The notes under the pieces: generated by a model
Told to the model about the DNA's origin: nothing
What the model saw: the letters and a program-made list of their open reading frames with translations, nothing else
Databases searched by the model: none
Program-made: the position numbers and the translations under genes
Assembly (NCBI GenBank): GCA_017938765.1
Contig: JAGBAX010000010.1
Location: forward strand, 1 to 47,059
Direction: 5' to 3'
DNA from: Alistipes sp.
Lineage (GTDB): Bacteria > Bacteroidota > Bacteroidia > Bacteroidales > Rikenellaceae
Length of the DNA stretch: 47,059 bases
Part shown: one piece after another, positions 1 to 9,600 of the stretch
Layout of the letters: every line of letters begins with the position of its first letter
How positions within the stretch are numbered: position 1 is the stretch's first letter

Positions 1-34
1 AAACTATTTAATAGTCGGGGAGATAGGGGCAAAA

Positions 35-82
35 TAGTGACCTACTAACTGCCTGGACGATTTTCTAACTAATAGGTCACTA
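35..82. repeat. 10-bp perfect inverted repeat
   Basis: The arms at 35-44 (tagtgaccta) and 73-82 (taggtcacta) are exact reverse complements separated by 28 bases. The spacer also carries two copies of ctaact. No gene is visible in 1-244. The repeat could be the end of an upstream terminator, a recombinase site or part of a mobile-element remnant next to tRNA-Arg. Its role is unknown. Confidence 0.55.
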
Positions 83-213
83 AACTATGTCTTTCTGGGG
101 TGACATTTTGCTTGTCAAAGGCGACAGAAGCACGACAAAAGAGCGACAAATTAAATCGCGCTGTTTCAGCGAGTTATGCGCGTTGTGCTTGTAACTTATT
201 GATATAAAACAAA

Positions 214-241
214 AAAGGGAAAACCTTTCGATTTTCCCTTT
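214..241 (-). terminator. Intrinsic terminator of tRNA-Arg
   Basis: A perfect 10-bp stem (aaagggaaaa at 214-223 with ttttcccttt at 232-241) has an 8-base loop. Read on the minus strand it lies directly after the tRNA 3' end and runs into a T-rich stretch, as expected for Rho-independent termination. Confidence 0.8.
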
Positions 242-244
242 CAG

Positions 245-318
245 TGATCCCGGCGGGATTCGAACCCACGACCCACAGCTTAGAAGGCTGTTGCTCTATC
301 CAACTGAGCTACGGAACC
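245..318 (-). tRNA. tRNA-Arg (anticodon TCT)
   Basis: The minus strand folds into a standard 74-nt cloverleaf. The acceptor stem GGTTCCG pairs with CGGGATC using G-T wobbles, the T-loop reads TTCGAAT, and the anticodon loop around CTTCTAA gives TCT, which reads AGA. No CCA is encoded. A -7 element (TACTTTTG on the minus strand, 357-364) lies about 40 bases upstream and a terminator follows at 214-241, so this looks like a single-gene unit. Confidence 0.95.
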
Positions 319-383
319 ATCGTCCTGAGTATTAGTGAAATGCCTCAACGGATGCGCAAAAGTAATATATTTTTTTCAATTTC

Positions 384-1547
384 CTAAATCTTATCAACTA
401 TTTTTCTCATAAAGTCGAATATTCGGCGGCTTGGGCGGTGCTCGCTCTTCCAGATGCGGGCGCGTTGCATCTGTTCAGGGTAGAGGCGGTCCAGAAGCTG
501 GATGGTGTAGTATATGCCCCAGTCCAGAAGCAGTGCGCAGCCGATAACCACGTAGAGTTGTACATCCGCACTTGCGCCCTTTTGCGCCGAAAGGTACCAT
601 GCACCCACGACCATAAGGTTAAGCAGCGATATAAGCACGGCCGTACCGATATGTGAGATTCCAAGTCCGATAAATGTGTGGTGCAGGTGTGTCTTATCGC
701 CAATGAGCGGAGATATTCCGCGAGCGATACGTGCTGTCATAACGCGCAGAGTGTCAAAGACCGGCATAGAGAGCGTAGAGAGCACAAACGGCACAAGGGC
801 AATATTACTCTTGTGGGCAACAGCTCCATAGCTCGGATTGCAGATAACCTCCATAACAAATACCGACAGCACAACGCCCATCTGCAGTGAGCCGCCATCG
901 CCAACGAACATCTTAGATTCTATACCAAAAGCGTTATGGAGCAAGAATGGTATCAGAGAGCCTACACAAGCCACAGCAAGGGCAAAAAGGGAATAGTCCT
1001 CTGCTACAAAAAATATCATTCCAAAGATTGCGCACACGCTGATGCAGAAGATTGAAAAGAGGCCATCTGCGCCATCTATAAGGTTCAGCGCATTGATTAT
1101 TCCAACTACAGAGACAATGGTGAGCGGTACATAAACATACTCTGGCATCTCACCCACGCCCCACAATCCATGTAGATTATTGAGTGACAAATCTCCGATG
1201 TATATCAGGATGAGCACTGTTATAATCTGCATAATGAGGCGAATAATTGGAGAAATATCCAGCACATCATCCAGCGCGCCAATATAGGTCATAATCATCA
1301 TTGCTGAGACGATGACAAATAGCTCCGACGAGTCTATCACCGCGTGGGCAGCAAGCAGACCCGCCACTATGCCGAAAAATATGGCCAAACCACCCAGCAC
1401 AGGCACAGGTCTGAGCTGCAACTTGCGCGTGTTGGGGTTGTCAACGATATTTTTAATCTTCGCAAACCGTACCAAATATGGATGCACAATAGCTGCACCG
1501 ATAAAAGATGTTGCGAAAGTAATGATTATAAGTAGTGTTGTCGCCAT
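384..1547 (-). CDS. WecA/TagO/MraY-type undecaprenyl-phosphate glycosyl-1-phosphate transferase
   Basis: This integral membrane enzyme would transfer a sugar-1-phosphate (probably GlcNAc-1-P) from a UDP-sugar to undecaprenyl phosphate, starting a surface polysaccharide. Family motifs are clear: a GALDDVLD aspartate pair, NALNLIDGADGL, FVGDGGS, and a late DKTHLHH histidine motif. About ten hydrophobic segments are present. The reading frame extends upstream to 1583, but a consensus promoter (TTTG at 1581-1584 and TACCTTTG at 1554-1561, minus strand) places transcription start at about 1548. ATG at 1547 (387 aa, beginning MATTLLI) is therefore chosen. The gene stands alone, so its polysaccharide product cannot be named. 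Confidence 0.88.
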   Translation of the reverse strand: MATTLLIIITFATSFIGAAIVHPYLVRFAKIKNIVDNPNTRKLQLRPVPVLGGLAIFFGIVAGLLAAHAVIDSSELFVIVSAMMIMTYIGALDDVLDISPIIRLIMQIITVLILIYIGDLSLNNLHGLWGVGEMPEYVYVPLTIVSVVGIINALNLIDGADGLFSIFCISVCAIFGMIFFVAEDYSLFALAVACVGSLIPFLLHNAFGIESKMFVGDGGSLQMGVVLSVFVMEVICNPSYGAVAHKSNIALVPFVLSTLSMPVFDTLRVMTARIARGISPLIGDKTHLHHTFIGLGISHIGTAVLISLLNLMVVGAWYLSAQKGASADVQLYVVIGCALLLDWGIYYTIQLLDRLYPEQMQRARIWKSEHRPSRRIFDFMRKIVDKI

Positions 1548-1553
1548 AATAGA

Positions 1554-1584
1554 CAAAGGTAGCAAAAGCAATTCAAACTTCAAA
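1554..1584 (-). promoter_or_regulatory. Bacteroidetes-type promoter of the WecA-like gene
   Basis: On the minus strand TTTG (1581-1584) is followed after 19 bases by TACCTTTG (1554-1561). Both boxes match the consensus exactly. The expected start site is within a base or two of the ATG at 1547, so the mRNA would be leaderless. Confidence 0.75.
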
Positions 1585-1651
1585 ATTTGTGGGTATAAAT
1601 GTAAACAAAGTGAGTCTTAGTGCTGTTTTGGCTCTTTTTTTTTTGCTAATT

Positions 1652-1683
1652 TTTGATATATTTTTCTCTTTTGGCTATCTTTG
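1652..1683 (+). promoter_or_regulatory. Promoter of the LRR lipoprotein gene
   Basis: TTTG (1652-1655), a 20-base spacer and TATCTTTG (1676-1683) match the Bacteroidetes consensus. The start codon is about 25 bases beyond the expected transcription start. Confidence 0.75.
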
Positions 1684-1714
1684 TAAGTAGATTATTTCTT
1701 GAATAGCGTAAACC

Positions 1715-4249
1715 ATGAAGAAGTTTTTACTGTTGATGATTGTATCGCTCTGTGCGGTTTCATGTGATTTTATCAACTCGGTTTTGGATGATATAAAGGG
1801 TAGTGAGGCTGAGGATACTCAGAGTGTGATATACCTCTCCTTTGAGTATAACAATGATGCCGAGCCGTTGACTTGGCAGCAGGATGATAGGGTCTCTGTG
1901 TTCAATGGAAGCAATGGAAACTCCTGCTGGGAGTATGATAGCCACACTGATGAGGGTGTAGCGACTTTTGTTGAGCAGAGGGTTGTTGATGGGCTTGATG
2001 GACTGGATTGCACTGTTGTTGCCTATCCATATAGCGAGCAGTACTCTGTTGTAGCGGCTGAGCAGAACATCAATGCGACAATCCCAGCACTTCAGAGCCA
2101 TACTGAGCCTACCAGAGTAATGGTTGCCTCTGGCACAAGCGATGAGTTTGCGCTTAGGAGTGTGTGTGGAGTGGTTAAGCTACAGCTTACTGGAGATAAG
2201 AAGATTCAGAAGATACTTTTCAAGGGCAATAACGAAGAGATTATCGCTGGCCGTATGGCTGTGAACTACCTTGACTATACAGCAGCAGCCTTAGCTGAGG
2301 GTGCAGTTCGCGAGATTACCCTTGACCTTGGCAGTGGCGTGGTGCTTAGCGATGAGCCGGCGCTCTTTACTATTACTATTGTGCCTCAGAGCTTTGAGAA
2401 TGGCTTTACTGTAACGGCTATCTATGACGACCATACATCTGAGGAGCAGAGTGTGACCGAAAAGATAGATATTCAGGTCGGCCTTATCCGCCCCGTAGCT
2501 TTTGATTTGGGTAATGGAAGTGGTAGTGGCGGAAATGACGATAGCGGCTCTGGCGACGACAACAATAGCGGTACATTTACATTTGACATTGCGGATATAC
2601 CAGTAACCCAGATTTGGTACAAATCGACAGATGGGCAGATTGTTGAGCCTTATGCAGACGTCTTTGACGAGAAGATAGTATCTAATGTCTATGAGAATGG
2701 CAAGGGTGTTATCACCTTTGAGGATTTTCTGGACTCTATAGGCCAGCGAGCATTTTTCGGTTGTGACCGCCTTATGGCTGTTGGTATTCCCAAAACTGTA
2801 ACGAGCATCGGCTCTTTTGCCTTTGACGGTACGAAGATTACAGATATTGTTATCCCTTATGGCGTTACAGCTATTGCGGAGGGGGCGTTCAATTGCTGCG
2901 AGTATCTACACAGTATAAAACTGCCCGACTCTGTAACAAGCATTGGCCGCGTTGCGTTTAATGGTTGCTCAAGACTTGTGAATATTAACTTGCCTCCGCA
3001 TTTGGAGCAGATTGATAATCAAGCCTTCTATGGTTGCGCATTTACAGCCATAACACTGCCTTATGGCATTACTAAAATCACTCCGCAGACCTTTAGTTTT
3101 TGTTCGCACCTGAAGAGTATAGAATTTAGGGGCAATGTTGAGAGCATAGGCTATAAAGCCTTTGACGGTTGCACATCTTTAGAGAGTATAACTATCCCGC
3201 ATACCGTAACGACGATTGGTAACGATGCCTTTATGAACTGCTATGCTCTACGCTCTATAGAACTGCCATATGGCGTGACGGTTATTGACGAGAATACTTT
3301 TTATGGTTGCCGTAGCCTGCAGAGCGTTACTCTGGGCGACAATGTTACCACTATCAAGGATGACGCCTTTAATGGATGTACAAGCCTACAGAGGATAAAC
3401 ATCCCATACGGTGTGACAACTATCGGCTATCAGGCTCTCTATGGCTGTAGCTCTCTTGCTACGATTAATTTGCCTAATAGCATCACAAAGATTGACACCA
3501 GTGCCTTCAGCGGTTGCTCGGCACTTAATGGCGTAGAGATTCCAACATCTATTACGACCCTTAGTAACAATCTGTTTAGGGATTGTACGAGTCTGACGGC
3601 TATAAAGATACCATACACTGTAACCAAGATTGAGGGTGGCGTCTTTCAGGGCTGTAGCGCGCTTGCTCAGGTAGAGCTGTCTGACAATATAACATCTATC
3701 GGCAATGCGGCATTCTATGGATGTACGTCGCTTACAAGAGTGGTTCTTCCACGCGATATTTCGGAGGTAGCTCAATCAACATTCTACGGCTGTACAAAGC
3801 TGGAGTATGTAGAACTCCCATTTGGACTCAAGAGTATCGGTAAGAGTGCCTTTAGAGGCTGTACAGCGCTCTCTACGCTCAAGTATGAGGATAATATTGA
3901 TACAATCTCTGACTCGGCATTCTATGACTGTAATTCACTCAAGCAGATTGTTCTACCAGAGAAGCTAACCACCCTTGGAGTCAATGCCTTCTTCCAGTGT
4001 AAAGGCCTTGAGATGGTTACCCTGCAGTATAACGTTACTACTATCGGCAAGAGTGCCTTTGCGGGCTGCCAGAGCCTTACAGAGGTATATTGCAAGCCAA
4101 AGACTCCGCCAACACTCGGCACTAACGCCTTCTCAAGAAACGCCGACGGCCGCAAAATATATATCCACTCTGGCCTTATTGACACCTATAAGCAGGCAGC
4201 TGTCTGGAGCGACTATGCAGATAGCTTTGCCCCAGCAGATTTCTACTAA
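1715..4249 (+). CDS. BspA-like leucine-rich-repeat surface lipoprotein
   Basis: An 844-aa exported lipoprotein. The signal peptide ends in lipobox AVSC, with Cys17 as the lipidation site. Residues about 35-265 resemble fimbrillin/Mfa-type beta domains. A Gly/Ser/Asp/Asn linker follows (about 266-288), then about 20 tandem LRR_5 (BspA/TpLRR) repeats of 23 residues, recognisable from SIGxxAFxGCxSL and IPYGVTTI motifs. The short C-terminal end after the last repeat has no sorting domain. BspA-family proteins bind host proteins or other cells; the ligand here is unknown. It has its own promoter at 1652-1683 and is followed 12 bases later by a DUF2806 gene that is probably co-transcribed. Confidence 0.9.
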   Translation: MKKFLLLMIVSLCAVSCDFINSVLDDIKGSEAEDTQSVIYLSFEYNNDAEPLTWQQDDRVSVFNGSNGNSCWEYDSHTDEGVATFVEQRVVDGLDGLDCTVVAYPYSEQYSVVAAEQNINATIPALQSHTEPTRVMVASGTSDEFALRSVCGVVKLQLTGDKKIQKILFKGNNEEIIAGRMAVNYLDYTAAALAEGAVREITLDLGSGVVLSDEPALFTITIVPQSFENGFTVTAIYDDHTSEEQSVTEKIDIQVGLIRPVAFDLGNGSGSGGNDDSGSGDDNNSGTFTFDIADIPVTQIWYKSTDGQIVEPYADVFDEKIVSNVYENGKGVITFEDFLDSIGQRAFFGCDRLMAVGIPKTVTSIGSFAFDGTKITDIVIPYGVTAIAEGAFNCCEYLHSIKLPDSVTSIGRVAFNGCSRLVNINLPPHLEQIDNQAFYGCAFTAITLPYGITKITPQTFSFCSHLKSIEFRGNVESIGYKAFDGCTSLESITIPHTVTTIGNDAFMNCYALRSIELPYGVTVIDENTFYGCRSLQSVTLGDNVTTIKDDAFNGCTSLQRINIPYGVTTIGYQALYGCSSLATINLPNSITKIDTSAFSGCSALNGVEIPTSITTLSNNLFRDCTSLTAIKIPYTVTKIEGGVFQGCSALAQVELSDNITSIGNAAFYGCTSLTRVVLPRDISEVAQSTFYGCTKLEYVELPFGLKSIGKSAFRGCTALSTLKYEDNIDTISDSAFYDCNSLKQIVLPEKLTTLGVNAFFQCKGLEMVTLQYNVTTIGKSAFAGCQSLTEVYCKPKTPPTLGTNAFSRNADGRKIYIHSGLIDTYKQAAVWSDYADSFAPADFY

Positions 4250-4261
4250 AAAACAAGGGAT

Positions 4262-5170
4262 ATGGGAGCATTAGTAGAGGTAAATACAGACGGATTGGCT
4301 AAATTAGCGGATACTGTTGGCGGTTGGCTTGGGTTAAACGCACGAGCCATAGAACTCAATGCAGAGGCTGAAGCCTTTGCCGTAGTGCGCAGAGTAGATG
4401 CAGAGAATGCTGCAACTTTGGCGCGATTAGAGGGCGAAGAGCAGGTTGCTAATTATATCCTTGCCCGTGAAAAGCGGAAGATGGAGAATGCAAAAAGCGT
4501 TGCCCAGTTAGCGCAGTCACAAATGGTAGAGGGCGAGGCGGTTTCAAGCGAGCCAGTAAATCCCGACTGGCTAAATCGTTTCTTCTCTATTGTTGAGGAG
4601 GTCTCTGATGCTCAGATGCAGAGATTGTGGGCGCAGATATTGGCTGGAGAGGTCAAGCAGCCTAAATCATACTCTTTGAGGACACTGGAGACTCTTCGTA
4701 ATATGACAAAAGAGGAGGCAGATACATTTGTCAAGGCGACGACATATATACTGGATGGGGATTCTATTATTACAGAGCCAGGGTTTTCATTGTCTGTAGA
4801 GGAGCAGTTGCTGCTATCAGATATTGGTCTGGTAAATAATGAAGTTTTAACTGTTACATACACTATGCAGGCACAGGAGGAGCCATCTTTTATAGCGGTA
4901 GATAGACATTTCGGCGTAGGAATATATAATCCAGATATACCCGTTATAAGACTTGAGTTTAGCGTTAAGTCCTTAACCAAGGCTGGCAAAGAGTTGGTAA
5001 AATTGATAGACTATACGGCATCGGATGTCGTATATAACTGCGTTGTTGCAAAGAGTAAACAACAGAGGTGCAAGGCCGTTATTAAGAGCCCAATAGTCGA
5101 ACATCTGCCATCGGGGCACTGCACATATTCAAAAAAAGGCGTAATTTTGTACAAACAAGATGAGAAATAG
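4262..5170 (+). CDS. DUF2806 domain-containing protein
   Basis: A 302-aa protein with no signal peptide or membrane segment, so probably cytoplasmic. The N-terminal third is Ala/Glu-rich and likely helical (NAEAEAFAVVRRVDAENAA). Residues about 95-160 carry the most recognisable DUF2806 stretch, including NPDWLNRFF, VSDAQMQRLWAQILAGEV and SYSLRTLETL. The family has no established function. The start follows the LRR lipoprotein by 12 bases and a purine-rich aaggga sits just upstream, suggesting co-expression. That pairing is odd because one product is exported and the other is not. A strong hairpin at 5171-5206 ends the unit. Confidence 0.8.
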   Translation: MGALVEVNTDGLAKLADTVGGWLGLNARAIELNAEAEAFAVVRRVDAENAATLARLEGEEQVANYILAREKRKMENAKSVAQLAQSQMVEGEAVSSEPVNPDWLNRFFSIVEEVSDAQMQRLWAQILAGEVKQPKSYSLRTLETLRNMTKEEADTFVKATTYILDGDSIITEPGFSLSVEEQLLLSDIGLVNNEVLTVTYTMQAQEEPSFIAVDRHFGVGIYNPDIPVIRLEFSVKSLTKAGKELVKLIDYTASDVVYNCVVAKSKQQRCKAVIKSPIVEHLPSGHCTYSKKGVILYKQDEK

Positions 5171-5206
5171 ACAACAAAGGCTGACCGTGCGGTCAGCCTT
5201 TGTTGT
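5171..5206. terminator. Bidirectional hairpin between convergent genes
   Basis: A perfect 16-bp stem with a 4-base loop (gtgc, 5187-5190) starts right after the DUF2806 stop codon and lies just beyond the end of the minus-strand surface operon. The stem itself contributes a T-rich end on either strand. It most likely terminates both transcripts. Confidence 0.85.
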
Positions 5207-5219
5207 GTTGAGTTGCGGT

Positions 5220-6683
5220 TTAGAAGCGGTATACAGATATCTCTTTGCCGAGGCGAAGAGGTGTTTGTGTCGTTTGTAGGCCGCGTTTGCTGAAGGTTGC
5301 CATGCTTGTTGAAGCTGCGGCTGGAGCGAGCTCTGCAATGCCGTTGAAGGTCGGGATGTTCTCACCCAAGGTGTAGTATTTGCCACCAACATAAGCCACA
5401 AGCATCATAGCCACAAACTTTGGATATTCGGACTCTCTGAGGCCATAGCGCACAATGGCGCGCTTGCCATTCTCAAGAACGCCAGCAATGGCAATACCGT
5501 AGTTGCCATTATCAAGTCCGTAGTACTTACCATTGCTGTCCAGTCCGATAAGGTGGATATCTCCTGTGTCGCCATCGCTAAACTGGTAGTTTTGATATGC
5601 TACTTGCGCCGCAAAGATAATATCGTTGCGCTCTGTAGAGTACTCTCCAACAACAGAGAAAGGCAGACCCATAAGTCCCATCAGATTTACAGACCTATTT
5701 GCCACATTGCGACCTATAACAACCTCATTAGAGATGTTATTGTCGCCCATGAAAACCCAGTCGCCGAGCCATGAAGAGTAGAGCGTTGTCGGCTGCTGCT
5801 CCTCAATGTGGAAGGTCTCAGATACGGCATAGAGTCCACTCACCTCGCCCTTTGAGGTAATACCCATAGCCACTGCAATGTAGTAGCCCGGATAGAGGTT
5901 GTCAAACGCATCAATGCCATTGCCTCTGAAAAGCATATCATTGAGCACAAACGATGTTCCATATGCGGCGTTGTATGCCTCAAGATACTCCAACATACTC
6001 TCAACCAAACTCTGTCCCAAGTCGCGCAACTTTGACGGGTCATACTCGCTTGCATAGACTATGGCAATGGTATAAGGGTTGTTGTCGGTGCTGTTTACCG
6101 TTACGGTATGCTGACACTCCGTCTCGTTTACTACCCCCGCGCCAGTGTAGGCAATACTCCACGCCGGATTTGGAAGCATAGTGTCGTAAACCTCATCCTC
6201 CTTGTCGGTGTTGTCCTCGCCATTGTTGTCGTCATTACCACTCTGGGCTGTTGTAAACTCAATAGTGGCGTACTGACCATAGACAACCCCCTCCTCTGTA
6301 AGACCAAAGGCGATATACTTGTAATCGGTGTTTGGCGTAAGCGGAGAGAAGATTTTTGTGTAGTTCTTGCTGAAAATAAGCTGCTGACCAATATCGCCCG
6401 CTGAAAGCTCCTCTACGGTCTTATCAATCAGCTCATCCTCACGAGTAGTAGTGTCTGTTGTAAGCACTCCATACCAACTGTCAGCCACCTTGCCGTTGTG
6501 GACAACCTTGATTTTAGCCGAAGTGGCTGTGATATTATCCACATCCACCTCAAGGGCAAAGTCGCTGTTGTTGTTCTGCTCGCCCTCATTCTCGCTCGGC
6601 TTCTCTACTGGCTCACAAGCCGATATGGCTACAGTGGCAAACGCCACCATAGCCAATCGGAAGATATTTTTAGTAAAGTTCAT
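5220..6683 (-). CDS. Hypothetical surface lipoprotein with FN3-like domains
   Basis: A 487-aa lipoprotein with signal peptide and lipobox ISAC (Cys23), followed by an acidic linker. Residues about 45-145 look like a fibronectin-III-type beta sandwich (TATSAKIKVVH, LTPNTDYKYIAFG). A second acidic linker (about 148-165) leads to another FN3-like stretch ending near 300. The C-terminal 180 residues form a separate domain beginning LYSSWLGDWVFMGDN that resembles a small beta barrel or lipocalin-like fold; this is inference. It is the last gene of the minus-strand surface operon, 6 bases after the 1383-aa protein. No enzymatic motif was seen. Confidence 0.75.
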   Translation of the reverse strand: MNFTKNIFRLAMVAFATVAISACEPVEKPSENEGEQNNNSDFALEVDVDNITATSAKIKVVHNGKVADSWYGVLTTDTTTREDELIDKTVEELSAGDIGQQLIFSKNYTKIFSPLTPNTDYKYIAFGLTEEGVVYGQYATIEFTTAQSGNDDNNGEDNTDKEDEVYDTMLPNPAWSIAYTGAGVVNETECQHTVTVNSTDNNPYTIAIVYASEYDPSKLRDLGQSLVESMLEYLEAYNAAYGTSFVLNDMLFRGNGIDAFDNLYPGYYIAVAMGITSKGEVSGLYAVSETFHIEEQQPTTLYSSWLGDWVFMGDNNISNEVVIGRNVANRSVNLMGLMGLPFSVVGEYSTERNDIIFAAQVAYQNYQFSDGDTGDIHLIGLDSNGKYYGLDNGNYGIAIAGVLENGKRAIVRYGLRESEYPKFVAMMLVAYVGGKYYTLGENIPTFNGIAELAPAAASTSMATFSKRGLQTTQTPLRLGKEISVYRF

Positions 6684-6689
6684 AGTTTA

Positions 6690-9600
6690 CTACTCGTATA
6701 GTTTATATAAACATACAGCACCAAGTGAACCATCGGTACAGCAGAATGCAGGAGCTGAAGTTGTCTTGTTGTTATACTGCATTTGGTTACGAGTGTTAGT
6801 GCCCTGTGCAATTACAGTTGCAGCACCATCACTGGCAATAGCAATAGTAAACTTACCATTATCATTAAGAGTTGAAGAAACCTTCATATAGCTATTGCTT
6901 GTAGAACTTGATGCGTAGATGTACTTGTTTGCGTCAGTGCCGAGTGTGCCCTTGAATGAGTAGAGATCATTTGCATCAACCTCAAGTGCATACTGCTGTA
7001 CAGAACTACTAACATTCTCAAGAGCGGCTCCCACTTTGGTAATAGTAGTAGATTTACGGCTGTTAGTGTATGTTGCTGTACTAATTGCATAATCCACTCC
7101 CGTAGCTGCGATGATTACCTTATCGCCAGCCTGAAGGTCGTTTACATCAGTAACAAGCCACCAACCCTTCTTCAGAGTTGGATTTACATCCTGCATAAGT
7201 GTAATTGTGGTATTAACCGTTAGTGGTGAGCCAGCTGAGAATGTCAATTCAGCCATGCGAGAGCTACTTGTAGTATTCTCACCAAAGCTAACAACAGCTG
7301 TTGCAGTGCCGTCACCATTGTCAGTAAATGTATAACCAGTGATTGGGTTGCCATCTGTTGCAACTTCAGCAGAGCTAATGGCTGTAGGTGCAGTGATGTA
7401 ACCACTCTTTACAACATTAACATTGACAGTTATATTGCCACCCAGATACTCTACAGAGTCACTTGCTGTTGCTGTAAGTCGGTAATAACCCTTGAGGATT
7501 GAAGGATATGAGCTATTACCGCCAGTTGCCGCACTAGTCACAACGGTAGTAACAGTAATAACATCGCCAAGTTGAATTTTAATATCGTTGTGTCCCCAGA
7601 TTGCATTACCAGCCTCATCTTTCAGGTAGTTAATTTTTGCAGTTTTGCCATTCTCATCTGACAAAACATAACCATTGGTTGAATAGTTTTCTGCCAATTT
7701 CGTAACAATACCTGTAAGTTTGTATGTAACATTTACATCAACAGGCTTATTAATAAACTCTGCAATAGAAATCTCCTGTGGTTTGCCCTTCTGAAGGATG
7801 TTGAACGACCAAGTGAGTGGCTCCTGACCATCCATAGTCGCGGTAATGGTTGCAGTAGTCTCGCGGACAACACCCTCATTTGCCTGAGCAGTGTAGGTAA
7901 GGCAGTTATTTGCCTTGTTAAACTCAAAGTTAATCCACTCTGCCTCTGAAGTTGCCTCAATATTCCACTCGCCAACATAGTTGAATACTACCTCGTCAAT
8001 AGGAGTTTCTACTGCTGTGCCCTCCTCTGGAACAACAACCTTATTTGTGCCTGTAGGAACAGTAATATCGGCAGGAACTACTGGAACAGTACCCTTAACG
8101 CCAACAAGACGATAGAGGCATACAGGTTGCTTTGTAGAAGTTCCGCTATAGAAGTAGTTTGAGCCCTCACGATAGTTTATCTTATTATCCTTGTAGTCGC
8201 CTGTCGTATTACCAATAGTAGCTACGCCATCTGCAATTGAGATTGCAAATGAGGTATTTTCATCAATATAGGCTTGATTCTTAAGATGATATGATGAAGT
8301 GCTGCTTGATACAAGGAAGCCCTCGTTGGTTGCATCGTAGAAGGAGAATGTGCCACCTACTGAGCCGTTAGCCAAAATAAGGGTCTGCGCTGTAGCAGCA
8401 GGGGTGAGGTAGTAGTTGCCAAGTTTAGTGATATCAACTGCACTACGACGGTCACTTGAAATAGTTGTACTCAGAGCTACATCGTAATCCTTTGCAGCAA
8501 TAATCACCTGATCGCCAACCTCAAGAGTAGAGGCATCAGTAACAAGCGCCCAAGTGTTGCCCTTTGTGGTATCAGCACTCTGCACAATAGCAACAGTGGC
8601 AGTTGCAATACCATCAGTAAAGGTTGCAATTACCTGACGAGGTGCGCCCTCATTAGCCGCCAGAGTAACGGTAGCCTCATCAGCATTGGTTGTATATTCA
8701 ACCTCTGCAAAGTCTTCGTTTACAGTGCAAGAAATATCTCCAGGATTCAAAGTACCCTTCTTGCTAAGGTTAAGTGTCACACTGCCACCAGTATAAGCAA
8801 CAAGGTCGCTCTCAGCAGTAGCAGAGATGTTGTAGTAACCCTTGCAAATAGCGTGTGCGCTGGTTGAACCACCAGTGGCCTCGTCTGATACAGCTGCCAC
8901 AATAGTAACGATATCGCCCTCTTTGATACTCTCGTTGTTACAGAAAGCATCGCCGTTTTCCATATCAATATACTTGAAGGTAGCCTCATTGCCCTCAATA
9001 TCAGCAATAGTGGTGCTACCTGATGCGCTTGTAGCCTTCTTTTTGAGAATACCTGTAACCTCGTACTCAACATTTGGATCAACTTCCTTCTCAATAAACT
9101 GAGCAACAGTAACCTTTACAGGAACACCCTTCTGAACAACATTGACTGTCCAGCTCTTTGCCTCCTCGCCCTCGTGAGTAGCGCTGATAGTAACAGTAGC
9201 ATAGCGCACAGCGCCATCATTTGCCTCTGCGCTGTAACGGAGAACGCCATCTGCATATTCAAGAGTAAGCCAGTCGGCGCTACTTGATACCGCAATATTC
9301 CAATCGCCTACATAAGTAAATTTAACATCCTCAAGAACAGTAGCCTCTGCAACACCCTCTACTGGAATTACAACCTTCTCATCCTCCTCTGGAACTGTAA
9401 CAACAGCACCTGCAACTGGTACTTCGCTTGTCTTGCCCTCCAATTTGTAGATGCAGACATCGTGGTACTCTTCTGCTGAAGCATCAGAAACAAAACCGAA
9501 ACGACGATACGATGTATAAGTGCCACCATTATATGAGCGATACTTCAAAGCTTTAGGGTCGTCGCTATCAGAAGCAACAACCGTAGCTACGCCACTCTCA

